DNA of 64,000 nt from Alkalicella caledoniensis (GCF_014467015.1 NZ_CP058559.1:2852001-2916000); one strand, 5' to 3'. Shown: positions 49,475 to 57,991, numbered from the stretch's first letter. Numbers and translations: made by a program. Notes: generated by a model not told the origin, from the sequence alone.

Positions 49475-50311
49475 ATGAATGACCTAAAACAAAGGCTTTT
49501 AAACATTCAGGCAAATGACTGGGAAATACCACAAGAAATAGATACATATCAACTGGCCTTAGAAGCCATGGAAAATATCGGTTCATTAGACCCTGTACTC
49601 AGGGATGACCTGATCTTAACAATATTATGGAAGATGATCACTGACAACATGCTCAGTAAAGAACAGCTAAGAAATTTGCTAGAACTATCATTAAGCAAAA
49701 AGCACCTATTTTGTGAGGTAAATGCCGACTCTGTATTTAACCGTGCTTTTACAGTACTTATTGTAAGGATCATTATATCCTACCACAACAATATAGAAGA
49801 CTTCCTTACAGAGGAAGAAATAGTTAAAGTATATACTGATGTTATAAAATATATAAGATCAGAAGAGGATACTCGTGGATATGTAGCTGAAAAAGGCTGG
49901 GCACACGCCATAGCCCATGGCGCAGATGCATTAAGGGCACTAGCTTTATGTAATAGCATGGAGGCAGACCACCTTCAAGAAATACTAGAGGTAATAAAAG
50001 AGAAAGTATGTATTTCTTCAAGTGTTTATACCCATATGGAGAGCGAGAGGTTAGTAACAGCTGCCACAAACGTTATAGGAAGAAATATTTTAAGTGAACA
50101 AGGAATTATAAATTGGGTTAGAAGTTTTGAAGATATTGAAAAACCTTCGTCCCTCCCCCAAAGTCAATACTTCCTAGAAAATACACTAAGATTTATAAGA
50201 GCATTATACTTTAGGTTAAAATACAAAAAAATGCCGGCTAATATAATTAACCAACTAGAGAATACATCACACAACTTAAATAGTTATTTCAACAACGTGA
50301 ATCCTGCCTAG
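49475..50311 (+). CDS. DUF2785-domain protein
   Basis: A 278-residue mostly helical protein. The conserved segment is GYVAEKGWAHAIAHGADALRALA, with its Trp-Ala-His-x-x-Ala-His-Gly-Ala-Asp motif, which defines DUF2785. VFNRAFTVLIVRIIISYHN is the other conserved helix. The His/Asp block could bind metal. No signal peptide or membrane segment is present. AAGGAG precedes the ATG. It lies alone before a CrtI-like oxidoreductase gene. Function unknown. Confidence 0.82.
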   Translation: MNDLKQRLLNIQANDWEIPQEIDTYQLALEAMENIGSLDPVLRDDLILTILWKMITDNMLSKEQLRNLLELSLSKKHLFCEVNADSVFNRAFTVLIVRIIISYHNNIEDFLTEEEIVKVYTDVIKYIRSEEDTRGYVAEKGWAHAIAHGADALRALALCNSMEADHLQEILEVIKEKVCISSSVYTHMESERLVTAATNVIGRNILSEQGIINWVRSFEDIEKPSSLPQSQYFLENTLRFIRALYFRLKYKKMPANIINQLENTSHNLNSYFNNVNPA

Positions 50312-50367
50312 TATTAGAAACAATGGGTACTTAACATGTATCAATAAGATTATTCGGAGGGAATAAA

Positions 50368-51825
50368 GTGAAAAAAATTATAATTATCGGTGGGGGAATA
50401 GCAGGGCTTTCTGCTGGAATATATGCTCAAAAAGCAGGATTACAAAGTGTCGTCTACGAAAAACATATAATTTCAGGTGGTGAGTGCACAGGCTGGGATC
50501 GAAAAGGTTTCCATATAGATGGATGTATACACTGGCTTACGGGAACAAAACCGGGGACCAAACTATATAAACTTTGGGAAGAAGTAGGGGCACTAGAAAA
50601 TATAGATATTTATCAACCTGAGAGTTTTGGTACAATAGAATATCAAGGTAAAACAGTTACCTTGTGGACAGATCTAGACAAGCTAAAAAAACATCTAACG
50701 GAAATATCCCCTGAAGACCAAGAAGAAATAGAAAAACTAATTAAATACACAAAAGCATACCTAAATTTTGAAATGCCGTCTGATAAACCAATGGATCAGA
50801 TGAGCCTGATGGAAAAAATAAAACTAGGGATGTCCATGAAGGATGTTGCCTTTGTAATGAACAAGCTACAAAAAGTTACCATAGCAGAATATGTGACAAG
50901 ATTTAAAAGTCCGATTATTAGGGAAGCCCTAAAAGTGGGGTTGATGGAAAACTATTGTGCATACACCTTGCCGTTCACATATGCTACCCTAGCAAGTGGT
51001 AATGGTGGTATACCAAGGGGAGGTTCCAAGGCCTTTGCCCTACGCATGGAAGAGAAGTATAAAAGCCTAGGTGGTGAGGTAAACCTAGGCCAGGAAGTAA
51101 AAGAAATAATTATTGATAATGATACTGCCACAGGTATTATACTTGGAGATGGTGCTAAGGTATACGGAGACTATATTCTACCAGCATGTGACACTAACAT
51201 AACCTTTGAAAAGTTATTAAAGGGTAAATATCAAGATGAAAGTTTTTCCCATAAATACACAAACGAGGAGACATATCCTCTCTTTTCAGGTGTTTATATA
51301 GCACTGGGAATTGACGGGGACTTATCAAGTTATACTAAGGATTTAGTATTTGAAACTGCACAGTTTCCCTTTGAAGATAAGGATATAAATCAGATATCCA
51401 TGAAGAACTATAGCTACGAACCATCCTTTGCCCCAAAGGGTAAATCCCTTGTAATCTCATATATAAATGCTAACTACAAGTGGTGGAAAGAAAAACGCGA
51501 AAACTTAAAAGAATATAACTCAGAGAAAAGCTCCCTTGGAAATAACATAATTGAAGGCATAGAAACACGTTTTCCAGAACTAAAGGGTAAGATTACCCTA
51601 CTAGATGTGGCAACACCCTTAACATTTGAAAGATACTGTGGAGCATATAAAGGATCTTACATGTCTTTTGGATCAACACCTAAAGGTGATCAAAAAATAC
51701 ATGATGGTAAAATAAAAGGCCTTAAAAACCTCTACATGGCTGGACAATGGCTAATGCCCCCAGGAGGATTACCCACAGCATTAGTAACAGGAAAATGGGC
51801 TATACAAAGAATATGTGGTAAATAG
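50368..51825 (+). CDS. Phytoene-desaturase-like (CrtI/FixC-type) FAD oxidoreductase
   Basis: A 485-residue flavoprotein. The dinucleotide motif is IIIGGGIAGLSAGIYAQKAG, a few residues from the start, with the conserved E of the second strand in VVYEKHIISGGECTGW. The C-terminal FAD motif is NLYMAGQWLMPPGGLPTALVTGKWAIQRI. VPRGGSKAFALRMEEKYKSLGG-type middle segments (here IPRGGSKAFALRMEE) are typical of the CrtI/retinol-saturase group. Without other carotenoid genes the substrate is unlikely to be phytoene and may be a lipid or hopanoid-like molecule. The GTG start follows GGAGGG. A terminator follows. Confidence 0.87.
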   Translation: MKKIIIIGGGIAGLSAGIYAQKAGLQSVVYEKHIISGGECTGWDRKGFHIDGCIHWLTGTKPGTKLYKLWEEVGALENIDIYQPESFGTIEYQGKTVTLWTDLDKLKKHLTEISPEDQEEIEKLIKYTKAYLNFEMPSDKPMDQMSLMEKIKLGMSMKDVAFVMNKLQKVTIAEYVTRFKSPIIREALKVGLMENYCAYTLPFTYATLASGNGGIPRGGSKAFALRMEEKYKSLGGEVNLGQEVKEIIIDNDTATGIILGDGAKVYGDYILPACDTNITFEKLLKGKYQDESFSHKYTNEETYPLFSGVYIALGIDGDLSSYTKDLVFETAQFPFEDKDINQISMKNYSYEPSFAPKGKSLVISYINANYKWWKEKRENLKEYNSEKSSLGNNIIEGIETRFPELKGKITLLDVATPLTFERYCGAYKGSYMSFGSTPKGDQKIHDGKIKGLKNLYMAGQWLMPPGGLPTALVTGKWAIQRICGK

Positions 51826-51829
51826 GAAT

Positions 51830-51872
51830 GAAAAAGTCCCTGGATGTAATATTACTTCAGGGATTTCTTCAT
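51830..51872 (+). terminator. Terminator-like hairpin
   Basis: aaagtccctg...tcagggatttctt stem follows the oxidoreductase gene and resembles 49300-49341 and 56154-56194. Confidence 0.65.
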
Positions 51873-51932
51873 CAAAGTTCACACAAGCAGCGAACAAATA
51901 TTTAGCAGTATTTCTAATAGGGAGATGAGTAA

Positions 51933-52901
51933 ATGAATAATTCCAAAGAACAGTCTATCAAGATTTTAGTCATGGGAGGAACGGAGTTTGTAAGCAGTTC
52001 CATGGCAAAATACTTAATATCCAAGGGGTATACAGTTGATGTATTTACTAGAGGGATAAAACCTTTAAACTATGAAGGGTTAAGAAAACATCTAAAGGGT
52101 GATAGGAAATCCACCCTAGATTTAAAGGCGAACATTGGTAATGAGAAATACCATTATGTTTTTGATATCTCAGCCTATACCAAAGAAGATGTAGAAAAAC
52201 TTACAAACGTCCTAGACAGGGAAAGTCTAAAAAGATATGTATTTTGCAGCTCAGGAGCAGTTTATATACCTTCAGATGAAATGGTATCTGAAGACTTTGC
52301 AAAAGGAGAAAATGCAAACTGGGGAGCTTATGGATTAGGCAAAAAAGAAGCTGAGGATTATCTTTTTAAGTTATGGGGAGATGATAAGTTCCCAATGACA
52401 ATCTTTAGACCTACTTACATATATGGCGAAGATAACAACTTGCTCAGAGAGAAATATCTATTCAACAGGATATCTAAAAGTCTAGACGTGCCGATCCCCG
52501 ATGGAGATAAAAAGAACCAATTCATATACATAAGTGACTTAGTAAGGATACTTGAAAGTGCTATTCATACTGAAAAATCAGCAGGACAGGCATATAACGC
52601 CACTCACCCCCAGTTAGTAACATGGGAGAAACTGGTACAAGCAGCCATAAAAGCAGTAAACATAGAAGTGAAAATCAAGAAAATAGACAGTAAAAGGGAA
52701 GACGTAAAACTTGGCGAATACTTCATATTTAGAAATATAAACTACATCCTAAGCCTGGAAAAAGCTCAAAAAGACGGCTTATATGTACCAAAAATAGATA
52801 TTCAAGAAGGTATGAAATTAGCATACAAATGGTACTGTGAAGCTAAACCAGAAGTCAATAATCCAAGGATGACTAAAGTAGACTATGTATTAGAGAGTTA
52901 A
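51933..52901 (+). CDS. NAD-dependent epimerase/dehydratase
   Basis: A 322-residue short-chain dehydrogenase. The Rossmann motif ILVMGGTEFVSSSMAKYLISKGYTVDVFTRG starts at about residue 11 and differs from GxxGxxG (GGTEFVSS). The active-site region is CSSGAVYIPS (Ser), and YGLGKKEAEDY holds the catalytic Tyr and Lys. IFRPTYIYGEDN is the conserved R-P-x-x-x-Y-G strand. It probably modifies a nucleotide sugar or acts on a related cofactor. GGGAGATGAG precedes the ATG. The neighbours (CrtI-like oxidoreductase, membrane protein) do not reveal the substrate. Confidence 0.87.
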   Translation: MNNSKEQSIKILVMGGTEFVSSSMAKYLISKGYTVDVFTRGIKPLNYEGLRKHLKGDRKSTLDLKANIGNEKYHYVFDISAYTKEDVEKLTNVLDRESLKRYVFCSSGAVYIPSDEMVSEDFAKGENANWGAYGLGKKEAEDYLFKLWGDDKFPMTIFRPTYIYGEDNNLLREKYLFNRISKSLDVPIPDGDKKNQFIYISDLVRILESAIHTEKSAGQAYNATHPQLVTWEKLVQAAIKAVNIEVKIKKIDSKREDVKLGEYFIFRNINYILSLEKAQKDGLYVPKIDIQEGMKLAYKWYCEAKPEVNNPRMTKVDYVLES

Positions 52902-53024
52902 ACTTATTTCTAACTCAAGGCATCGCAATCTCAACTTCTCTGGCTCATTATGGTTAATATATATATGACATTAAGAATTATAATAAGTATGTTTATTATA
53001 TTTTTAAACTAAGGGGTTTTATTG

Positions 53025-53468
53025 ATGCGGAAACCATCTTCAATTTTTTCAATATTTGTCGGTATCTCTATGCTAGGTTTGTGGGTAATGCTATTAACCA
53101 CGGGTCAAGTACCAGAACTAGAAACAATCCCGAAAGAAATTACTACACACATTATAATCGAAAGCATAACAGCAATACTATTGATTATCTCTGGGATCGG
53201 TTTACTAAAAAAGACACATTGGTCATCTAATTTTTATCTTTTCACAAGTGGAATGCTATGCTATACATTGGTGAATAGTGCAGGTTATTATTTACAAACA
53301 AATGACTATATTTTTGTGGCCATGTTTGGAATTATGTTAGTACTTCAATTGGTATTTTTATCCATAAGACGGAGTTCAATACCCCTTCCTCTTAGGTGGG
53401 GGATGAATACGACACATGTACAACGAAAATTCACAAAATTTAGCAAACATATGTTCCTCTTCTCCTGA
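53025..53468 (+). CDS. Small membrane protein with a C-terminus rewritten by an IS relic
   Basis: A protein of about 147 residues with four hydrophobic spans (IFSIFVGISMLGLWVMLLTTG, HIIIESITAILLIISGIGLL, FYLFTSGMLCYTLVNSAGYYL, FVAMFGIMLVLQLVFLSI). No family is recognised. ATG at 53025 follows AAGGGG. The last 30 residues, after RRSS, are polar and hydrophobically unlike the rest, and the DNA from about 53395 looks like the left end of an IS605-type relic (see 53395-53825). The natural end may have been lost. A degenerate second copy of the first 26 residues is at 54436-54514. Confidence 0.65.
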   Translation: MRKPSSIFSIFVGISMLGLWVMLLTTGQVPELETIPKEITTHIIIESITAILLIISGIGLLKKTHWSSNFYLFTSGMLCYTLVNSAGYYLQTNDYIFVAMFGIMLVLQLVFLSIRRSSIPLPLRWGMNTTHVQRKFTKFSKHMFLFS

Positions 53469-53825
53469 TTCTATGATAAAATATACATAGAAGGGAGGTG
53501 AGCTAAAAAATGAAATTATCGCTAAAGGTATATCCTAGGTGGAAAGAATGCCAAGTAGCAATAATTCAGGAACTATCCTTCCACACTACAAAGTTATATA
53601 ATATTGCTAACTATATATGCACAGAAAAATACCTCCCATATATAAAACTAGATAAAGAACTAAAAACTAACTGGATGTGTGGACCACCCTAAACGAATAA
53701 GGGTTGCCTAGGAACAATCTTAGGTGGAAACTTAAATACCAAACTTCGTTTCAATAAATTCTTAGTTAAATTTTACTAAGAAGCCCCCACTTCAAGGCTC
53801 AAAGCCTAAGTGGTGGGTAGTTCAC
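53395..53825 (+). mobile_element. Internally deleted IS605/IS1341-type element
   Basis: It contains a truncated TnpB start (53510-53692) and a right end with the stem accc-accactta...aagtggtgggtag ending TTCAC at 53825, a form typical of TnpB-element right ends that encode the guide RNA scaffold. About 300 codons of tnpB are missing. The left border is uncertain: the sequence from about 53395 (ggtgggggatgaatacgaca) is an estimate. Confidence 0.6.
53510..53692 (+). pseudogene. Truncated TnpB N-terminus
   Basis: Sixty residues begin KLSLKVYPRWKECQVAIIQE with LSFHTTKLYNIANYICTEKYLPYIKLDKELKTN, the typical start of IS1341-type TnpB (strand KVYP, then helix with LYNxxNY). AGGGAGGTGAGC precedes the ATG. 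All RuvC and zinc-finger parts are absent. The frame ends soon after NWMCGPP, followed by the right-end hairpin. Non-functional as a nuclease. Confidence 0.7.
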
Positions 53826-53861
53826 ATTCATTGTATATAAAAACTGTGGGAGATGATTTAG

Positions 53862-54416
53862 ATGATAAATAAATGTTTTGATCCATTTCCAGAATTAGAA
53901 ACAGATAGGTTGATTCTCCGGCAAGTTGAGGAAGGAGATTTAGAACAATTATTTGAGATGCTCAGTGATGCTGAAGTGGCTAAGTTCGACTATTTCTATC
54001 CAATAAACTCAAAAGAAGAGGCAATGAACTTCATAGGAAGGTATAGAAAAGAGTTGGAGAAAAATGAAGAAATCACTTGGGGAGTTATATTAAAAGAAAC
54101 AAATGAACTAATAGGAACTTGCTGCTTTGGTGATTTTAATGATGGTGCTAGACGGACTGAAATAGGTTATGATATAACCCAAAAACAATGGAATAAAGGA
54201 TATGCAACAGAAGCCCTAAAAGCAATAATTGATTATGGGTTTAATGTTATGAACCTAAATAGGATTGAAGCAACCATAACTCCTGGCAATAATGCATCTA
54301 TTAAAGTACTGGAAAAACTAAATTTTGTCCAAGAAGGAATAGTCAGAGAAAGGGATCTTATAAAGGGGAAGCTAGAGGATGGAATAATTATGTCAATTCT
54401 CAAAAGAGAGTACTAA
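53862..54416 (+). CDS. GNAT-family N-acetyltransferase (RimJ/RimL type)
   Basis: A 184-residue acetyltransferase. LETDRLILRQVEEGDLEQLFEMLSD is the RimJ/RimL-type N-terminus. RTEIGYDITQKQWNKGYATEALKAIIDYGFNVMNLNRIEATITPGNNASIKVLEKLNF contains motif A (acetyl-CoA site, QxxGxxxEA-like) and the conserved N-x-x-S at the end. Substrates in this group are ribosomal proteins or small amines. AGATGATTTAG precedes the ATG weakly, but the N-terminus matches the family. Single gene next to the IS relic. Confidence 0.88.
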   Translation: MINKCFDPFPELETDRLILRQVEEGDLEQLFEMLSDAEVAKFDYFYPINSKEEAMNFIGRYRKELEKNEEITWGVILKETNELIGTCCFGDFNDGARRTEIGYDITQKQWNKGYATEALKAIIDYGFNVMNLNRIEATITPGNNASIKVLEKLNFVQEGIVRERDLIKGKLEDGIIMSILKREY

Positions 54417-54435
54417 ACTAAAGAGTTGTTCATTG

Positions 54436-54514
54436 ATGAGAAAACCTGCTTCGATCTTTATTAATTTTTGTTGGTATCTCCATGATAGGAATGTGGCTAA
54501 TGCCAAATAATTAA
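54436..54514 (+). pseudogene. Degenerate fragment of the 53025 membrane-protein gene
   Basis: MRKPASIF here matches MRKPSSIF, and in the next frame FVGISMIGMWLM matches FVGISMLGLWVM. A one-base frameshift near 54462 separates the parts, and a stop ends the fragment at 54514. It probably arose by duplication and decay. Confidence 0.7.
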
Positions 54515-54592
54515 GTTTATTCCTCTATAGGCCAAAGACCAAAATAGGATAGCTCAATCTATGCTTTAAACTACCCATAACAGATAATTAAC

Positions 54593-54635
54593 TACCGTAG
54601 GGTGTCGGTTCCATACCGAATGGACCTCAAAAACT
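54593..54635 (+). repeat. Dispersed hairpin repeat, TCGGTTCCATACCGA stem
   Basis: accgtagggtgtcggttcca is followed by taccgaatggacctcaaaaac. It is close to the copy at 58908-58950 and shares the 5' gtaggg and 3' caaaa flanks with the 9491 copy. Confidence 0.6.
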
Positions 54636-54690
54636 AGCAATTATATCGAATTATCCAACGATCAAACACGAAATTCATAATAATGGCGTA

Positions 54691-54727
54691 AAAAGAGGTA
54701 TATTGACATCAGTCAATATACCTCTTT
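54691..54727. terminator. Intrinsic terminator
   Basis: aaagaggtatattgac / gtcaatatacctcttt with loop atca is directly downstream of the small minus-strand gene. Confidence 0.85.
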
Positions 54728-54729
54728 CC

Positions 54730-54951
54730 CTATAAATCAACTACAACCCCACGATTCTTCAATTGCTCAACGGCAAATCCTATTGCACTTTGTAAATTAT
54801 CGGTCAACGAGAGACCTTCAGTCACCTGTAACCAAGTATCCCACTCGTCATCCCAAACAAAAACATAGACTTGATATAACCCATCTTTCCGCTTGACAAC
54901 CTCAGCCATATAGTCTTTATTAAGGGAGTAAATTTCTTTAATCACTTCCAT
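54730..54951 (-). CDS. Small hypothetical protein
   Basis: A 73-residue acidic protein (MEVIKEIYSLNKDYMAEVV...QVYVFVWDDEWDTWLQVTEGLSLTDNLQSAIGF) with tryptophan- and aspartate-rich middle segments and predicted alternating strands and a C-terminal helix. No family is recognised. The frame is closed, has a strong terminator directly after its stop, and shows protein-like composition, so it is probably real, although no strong ribosome site is evident. Function unknown. Confidence 0.6.
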   Translation of the reverse strand: MEVIKEIYSLNKDYMAEVVKRKDGLYQVYVFVWDDEWDTWLQVTEGLSLTDNLQSAIGFAVEQLKNRGVVVDL

Positions 54952-55206
54952 AGCATCATCTCCATTTTTAGAAAAAATATTATCTATCTATACCCGTAGA
55001 ATTTGACCATATTCTAAATAAGCCTTTAATAAATCACAACAACCATATAAGGCATTTTTTTTTGCTAAATAAAAGTATATCAAAGCAGGGAATATATGTA
55101 TAAAGAAGAATAATAAAACTAGCAAGTAACTATGCAGTGGATTATATTTAAACAGGAACTTGCATGGAATTTCAATTAGTCTACATCAAGGAGGGAAGTT
55201 GGTCAA

Positions 55207-56055
55207 ATGAAAATTTCTGTACTAATTGAAAACTACTATAAAAAACATGATAGGAAGTTAAAATGTGAGCATGGTTTATCCCTCTACATAGAAATAGATG
55301 GGAAAAATATACTATTTGACACTGGGGACTCAGATGCCTTTATGGAAAATGCGCGACAAATGAATATAGACCTAGAAAAAGTTGATATAGTCGTAATATC
55401 CCATGCCCACTCAGACCACACAGGTGGGCTAGAGTCATTTTTGAAACTCAACAAAAAAGCTAAGGTATATATGAGTGAGTATGCTTCCAACGAGTATTAC
55501 TTTAAAAAAGCATTCATAAGAAAATATATTGGTATTCCTAAAGAAATATTTGAAAACCATATGGAAAGAATCACCCTTATAAACGCCGTTTCTGAAATAG
55601 CTCCCAACATATACTTAGCACCAAATTCATTGGAACGCCCATTTTCACTAGGGGAATCTGGCAAAGACCTATATGTACAAAAAGAAGATAAGATGGAAAA
55701 AGACGAATTTCAGCATGAAATGTCTTTGGTTATTGTGGCAAAAGGTAAGCTGGATATAATAACAGGCTGTAGCCACAACGGAATAACAAACATGGTTGAA
55801 AATGTTACAAAATACTTCCCAAATACTAAAATTAAAACTGTAATAGGAGGCTTCCACCTCATGGGAGTGCCATTCAAAGACAGGCTAGGGGAAACCCCAG
55901 AGTACATTGAAAATTTAGGAGAAAAGATGGCCACATATAACATAGAACAAGTCTATACAGTACATTGCACAGGGAAAAAAGCATATAAGATTTTAAAGGA
56001 TAGCCTGGGCGAAAATATCAGTTACATACATACAGGTGATAAAATTGAGGTGTAA
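55207..56055 (+). CDS. Metallo-beta-lactamase-fold hydrolase
   Basis: A 282-residue MBL-fold enzyme. The metal motif SHAHSDHTGGL (HxHxDH) is at about 62-67, and later ligands are ITGCSHNG (His), IGGFHLMG (His) and VHCTG. NILFDTGDSDAF precedes the first motif. This arrangement (GxSxxG and C-terminal HCTG) resembles the group that contains the Methanocaldococcus dihydropteroate/ribofuranosylaminobenzene-phosphate synthase-related proteins. No pathway is evident from neighbours. AGGAGGGAAG precedes the ATG. Substrate uncertain. Confidence 0.82.
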   Translation: MKISVLIENYYKKHDRKLKCEHGLSLYIEIDGKNILFDTGDSDAFMENARQMNIDLEKVDIVVISHAHSDHTGGLESFLKLNKKAKVYMSEYASNEYYFKKAFIRKYIGIPKEIFENHMERITLINAVSEIAPNIYLAPNSLERPFSLGESGKDLYVQKEDKMEKDEFQHEMSLVIVAKGKLDIITGCSHNGITNMVENVTKYFPNTKIKTVIGGFHLMGVPFKDRLGETPEYIENLGEKMATYNIEQVYTVHCTGKKAYKILKDSLGENISYIHTGDKIEV

Positions 56056-56153
56056 AAATGGGTATAAACACAGCACTAGTAAGCTGAGGAAAAAATATAT
56101 GCAATAAAATAATAGAGGCAGGGCTTACCTAGACTCAATATATGTAAGCTGTA

Positions 56154-56194
56154 TAAAAAATCCCTTGATGTAAGCAACATCAGGGGATTTCTTC
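56154..56194 (+). terminator. Terminator-like hairpin
   Basis: aaaaatccctt-gatgt / aacatc-aggggattt stem resembles 49300-49341 and 51830-51872. Confidence 0.6.
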
Positions 56195-56233
56195 GTTTAG
56201 AAAAAGATTAGGGCTGGTACCACAAAAGCCACC

Positions 56234-57052
56234 CTACGAACCCGCATCCTGCATTATCTCTTCTTTCAGCTTATTATAAAACCTTTCATTAAACTTAGTC
56301 TTTGTTCTTGTTTTTTCAGACAATATTATTGCTTCACTAGGACAATGGTGCACACATTTAAAGCAAAACTCACACCTAGTTCTATCGTATTGAGGATATT
56401 CACCAATACTATTCCAACATTTTCGTATGCAATCATTAATACACTTGTTACAGCCTATACATCTATCTTTTAATAATTTGAGTTTATGTTTGTATGTCTT
56501 GCCCAATATTTTATTAGGAAAATTTAATATTGTATATAACTTAAATGAGGGAATTTTTACTTCATTTGTGCTGCCATTGAAAATATGTTCTATTTTTTTA
56601 ATATCTGATTTTATCTTCTTAGCAATGTTCTCTTCATAGTCATACATAAAAGAAAATGGTGGAAACAATAACACACCGTCAGTGGCAGGTCCTTTATATA
56701 CCGAATAATCGTATACATGAATATTTTTAGTTAAACACTTTTTTGTGAACTCCCTTAAAGCATTCCCTGAATATAGGCCACAAGTAGTAAAAACAAAAGC
56801 CTTCTTTGGTTTTTGATGTGGTGGCATCCTTTCAATAAATTCCATCATAGAAGTAGAAGGAGCACAATGATATGTAGGAAAAGCAAGAATAAAAAACTCG
56901 TAGTTATTTAGCAACTCATAATCATATCCCAAATCAATTGAACTCATATCTATAGAGTATAAGTCCAACATTTTGTGATATATCTCCGCGATAACTTTGG
57001 TGCTTCCTGCTCCTGAATGATATAAAATTAATATTTTATCACTTTCCACCAT
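56234..57052 (-). CDS. Flavodoxin-ferredoxin fusion (EFR1-like)
   Basis: A 272-residue protein. Residues about 6-160 form a flavodoxin-like domain: ILILYHSGAGSTKVIAEIY is the FMN phosphate loop, and FILAFPTYHCAPSTSMMEFI is the second FMN segment. A C-terminal ferredoxin pair (about 195-245) has CIGCNKCINDCIRKC and CEFCFKCVHHCPSEAI, so two [4Fe-4S] clusters can bind. The layout is that of the EFR1 ferredoxin family. It could accept low-potential electrons in the cytoplasm. GGGGGTAGAAC precedes the ATG. It is a single gene. Its partner is unknown. Confidence 0.87.
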   Translation of the reverse strand: MVESDKILILYHSGAGSTKVIAEIYHKMLDLYSIDMSSIDLGYDYELLNNYEFFILAFPTYHCAPSTSMMEFIERMPPHQKPKKAFVFTTCGLYSGNALREFTKKCLTKNIHVYDYSVYKGPATDGVLLFPPFSFMYDYEENIAKKIKSDIKKIEHIFNGSTNEVKIPSFKLYTILNFPNKILGKTYKHKLKLLKDRCIGCNKCINDCIRKCWNSIGEYPQYDRTRCEFCFKCVHHCPSEAIILSEKTRTKTKFNERFYNKLKEEIMQDAGS

Positions 57053-57252
57053 GTTCTACCCCCATATTCAATGTTTACAGTTGAGAAATACCTTTGCAAG
57101 AATTATATCATTTCCAACAATCTTCTGAAACAGAACATAGAAATAATATGTAAGGAGGAATAGATGATTTATAAAAGCATTAGCTAACATATTGCACTAA
57201 CACCCAAAATATGGTAAGATGAACTTACAATTTCACAAACCTTATAAAGAAT

Positions 57253-57392
57253 TAGGGTAGAGACTTAGCTCAGTAACCCTATACCAACCTGCCAGAGGGT
57301 AAGGTGGTTCAACTAAGATTTGATAAGGGGGTGCACATATGCATATAAGAAATCCAACCCCTACTTAGTAAAAAAGTAGGGGTTTCGTTATT
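57253..57392 (+). ncRNA. Orphan structured leader RNA with intrinsic terminator
   Basis: Pairing arms ACTTAG/CTAAG (57263 and 57311 regions) enclose a second stem around accaacct/aggtggt, and a strong terminator hairpin follows (aacccctactt / aagtaggggtt at about 57356-57384). A GGGGG run at 57327 could pair with the terminator's left arm to form an antiterminator. The layout resembles a riboswitch-type leader upstream of the 104-residue gene at 57432. I recognise no known class. SAM-I-like, T-box and tRNA patterns do not fit. Confidence 0.4.
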
Positions 57393-57431
57393 TTTATTAC
57401 AAATCATAAATTAAGGGAAGGTGTTATATAA

Positions 57432-57746
57432 ATGAATACACAAGGTTGGATGAGGGGCCTGATGGCTAAAAACAGTAGAGTAGATGAATTTCTAAAACTG
57501 GTTACAAATACAATATCAATGGAATTTGAGATGGAGTACAATATTGAGGAAACTGAGACTAACTTTATAATTACTTTTAACAACAAATACAAAATTACCA
57601 TAACACCCTACGAGGCTAAATGGATGCAAAATAAAAGTCCATATTCCTTAGATAAGCACATACTAGAAAACCTAAGGAACCAAGGACTAGAGTATGATAA
57701 CAATCGAAGTCAATACGTGAAATACTGTAATGATATATTTAACTAA
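57432..57746 (+). CDS. Small hypothetical protein behind a structured leader
   Basis: A 104-residue soluble protein: MNTQGWMRGLMAKNSR start, then strands NFIITFNNKYKITITPYEAKWM and a helix (SPYSLDKHILENLRNQGL). It reads as an alpha/beta protein with no recognised family. AAGGGAAGG precedes the ATG. It follows a leader RNA with a terminator, so it may be conditionally expressed. Function unknown. Confidence 0.6.
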   Translation: MNTQGWMRGLMAKNSRVDEFLKLVTNTISMEFEMEYNIEETETNFIITFNNKYKITITPYEAKWMQNKSPYSLDKHILENLRNQGLEYDNNRSQYVKYCNDIFN

Positions 57747-57906
57747 ACTAACCACCTAGTCTAGCTGCTCAACTATAAAGCTTCTACATATTCTGCTACA
57801 AGCAGCAGGAGAATAGACAGGGTGAAGAGAAATATACTTAGGATAAATAGTTGATTATTTCGCTATGGCGTTATAATAAGAAACTAAACTGGAAGGGTGA
57901 TATCAT

Positions 57907-57966
57907 ATGAAGAGAACAGTAGAAAACTTAAACGGTGATAACAAAAGGAGGGTGACTATACTTTAG
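57907..57966 (+). CDS. Possible 19-codon leader peptide of the methyltransferase gene
   Basis: AAGGGTGAT precedes an ATG and 19 codons (MKRTVENLNGDNKRRVTIL), ending 25 bp before the methyltransferase start. The strong ribosome site and proximity suggest a translated leader. AAAAGGAGGGTGA inside it and GGAGG after it are further ribosome-like sites. Confidence 0.4.
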   Translation: MKRTVENLNGDNKRRVTIL

Positions 57967-57991
57967 CCCTCTATAAATTGGAGGTTAATAA

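Noticed and set aside
50368-51825. Carotenoid biosynthesis gene
   Set aside because: The fold is CrtI-like, but no crtB, crtE or other carotenoid gene is adjacent, so only a general oxidoreductase call is supported.
57250-57330. tRNA-like segment (agctcagt, ggttcaac)
   Set aside because: The D-arm motif and T-loop-like sequence occur, but no seven-base acceptor stem, anticodon arm or correct spacing can be formed.
57250-57345. SAM-I or T-box riboswitch
   Set aside because: A loose resemblance to caacc...ggtg exists, but the SAM-I core and the T-box TGGNACCGCG are absent.
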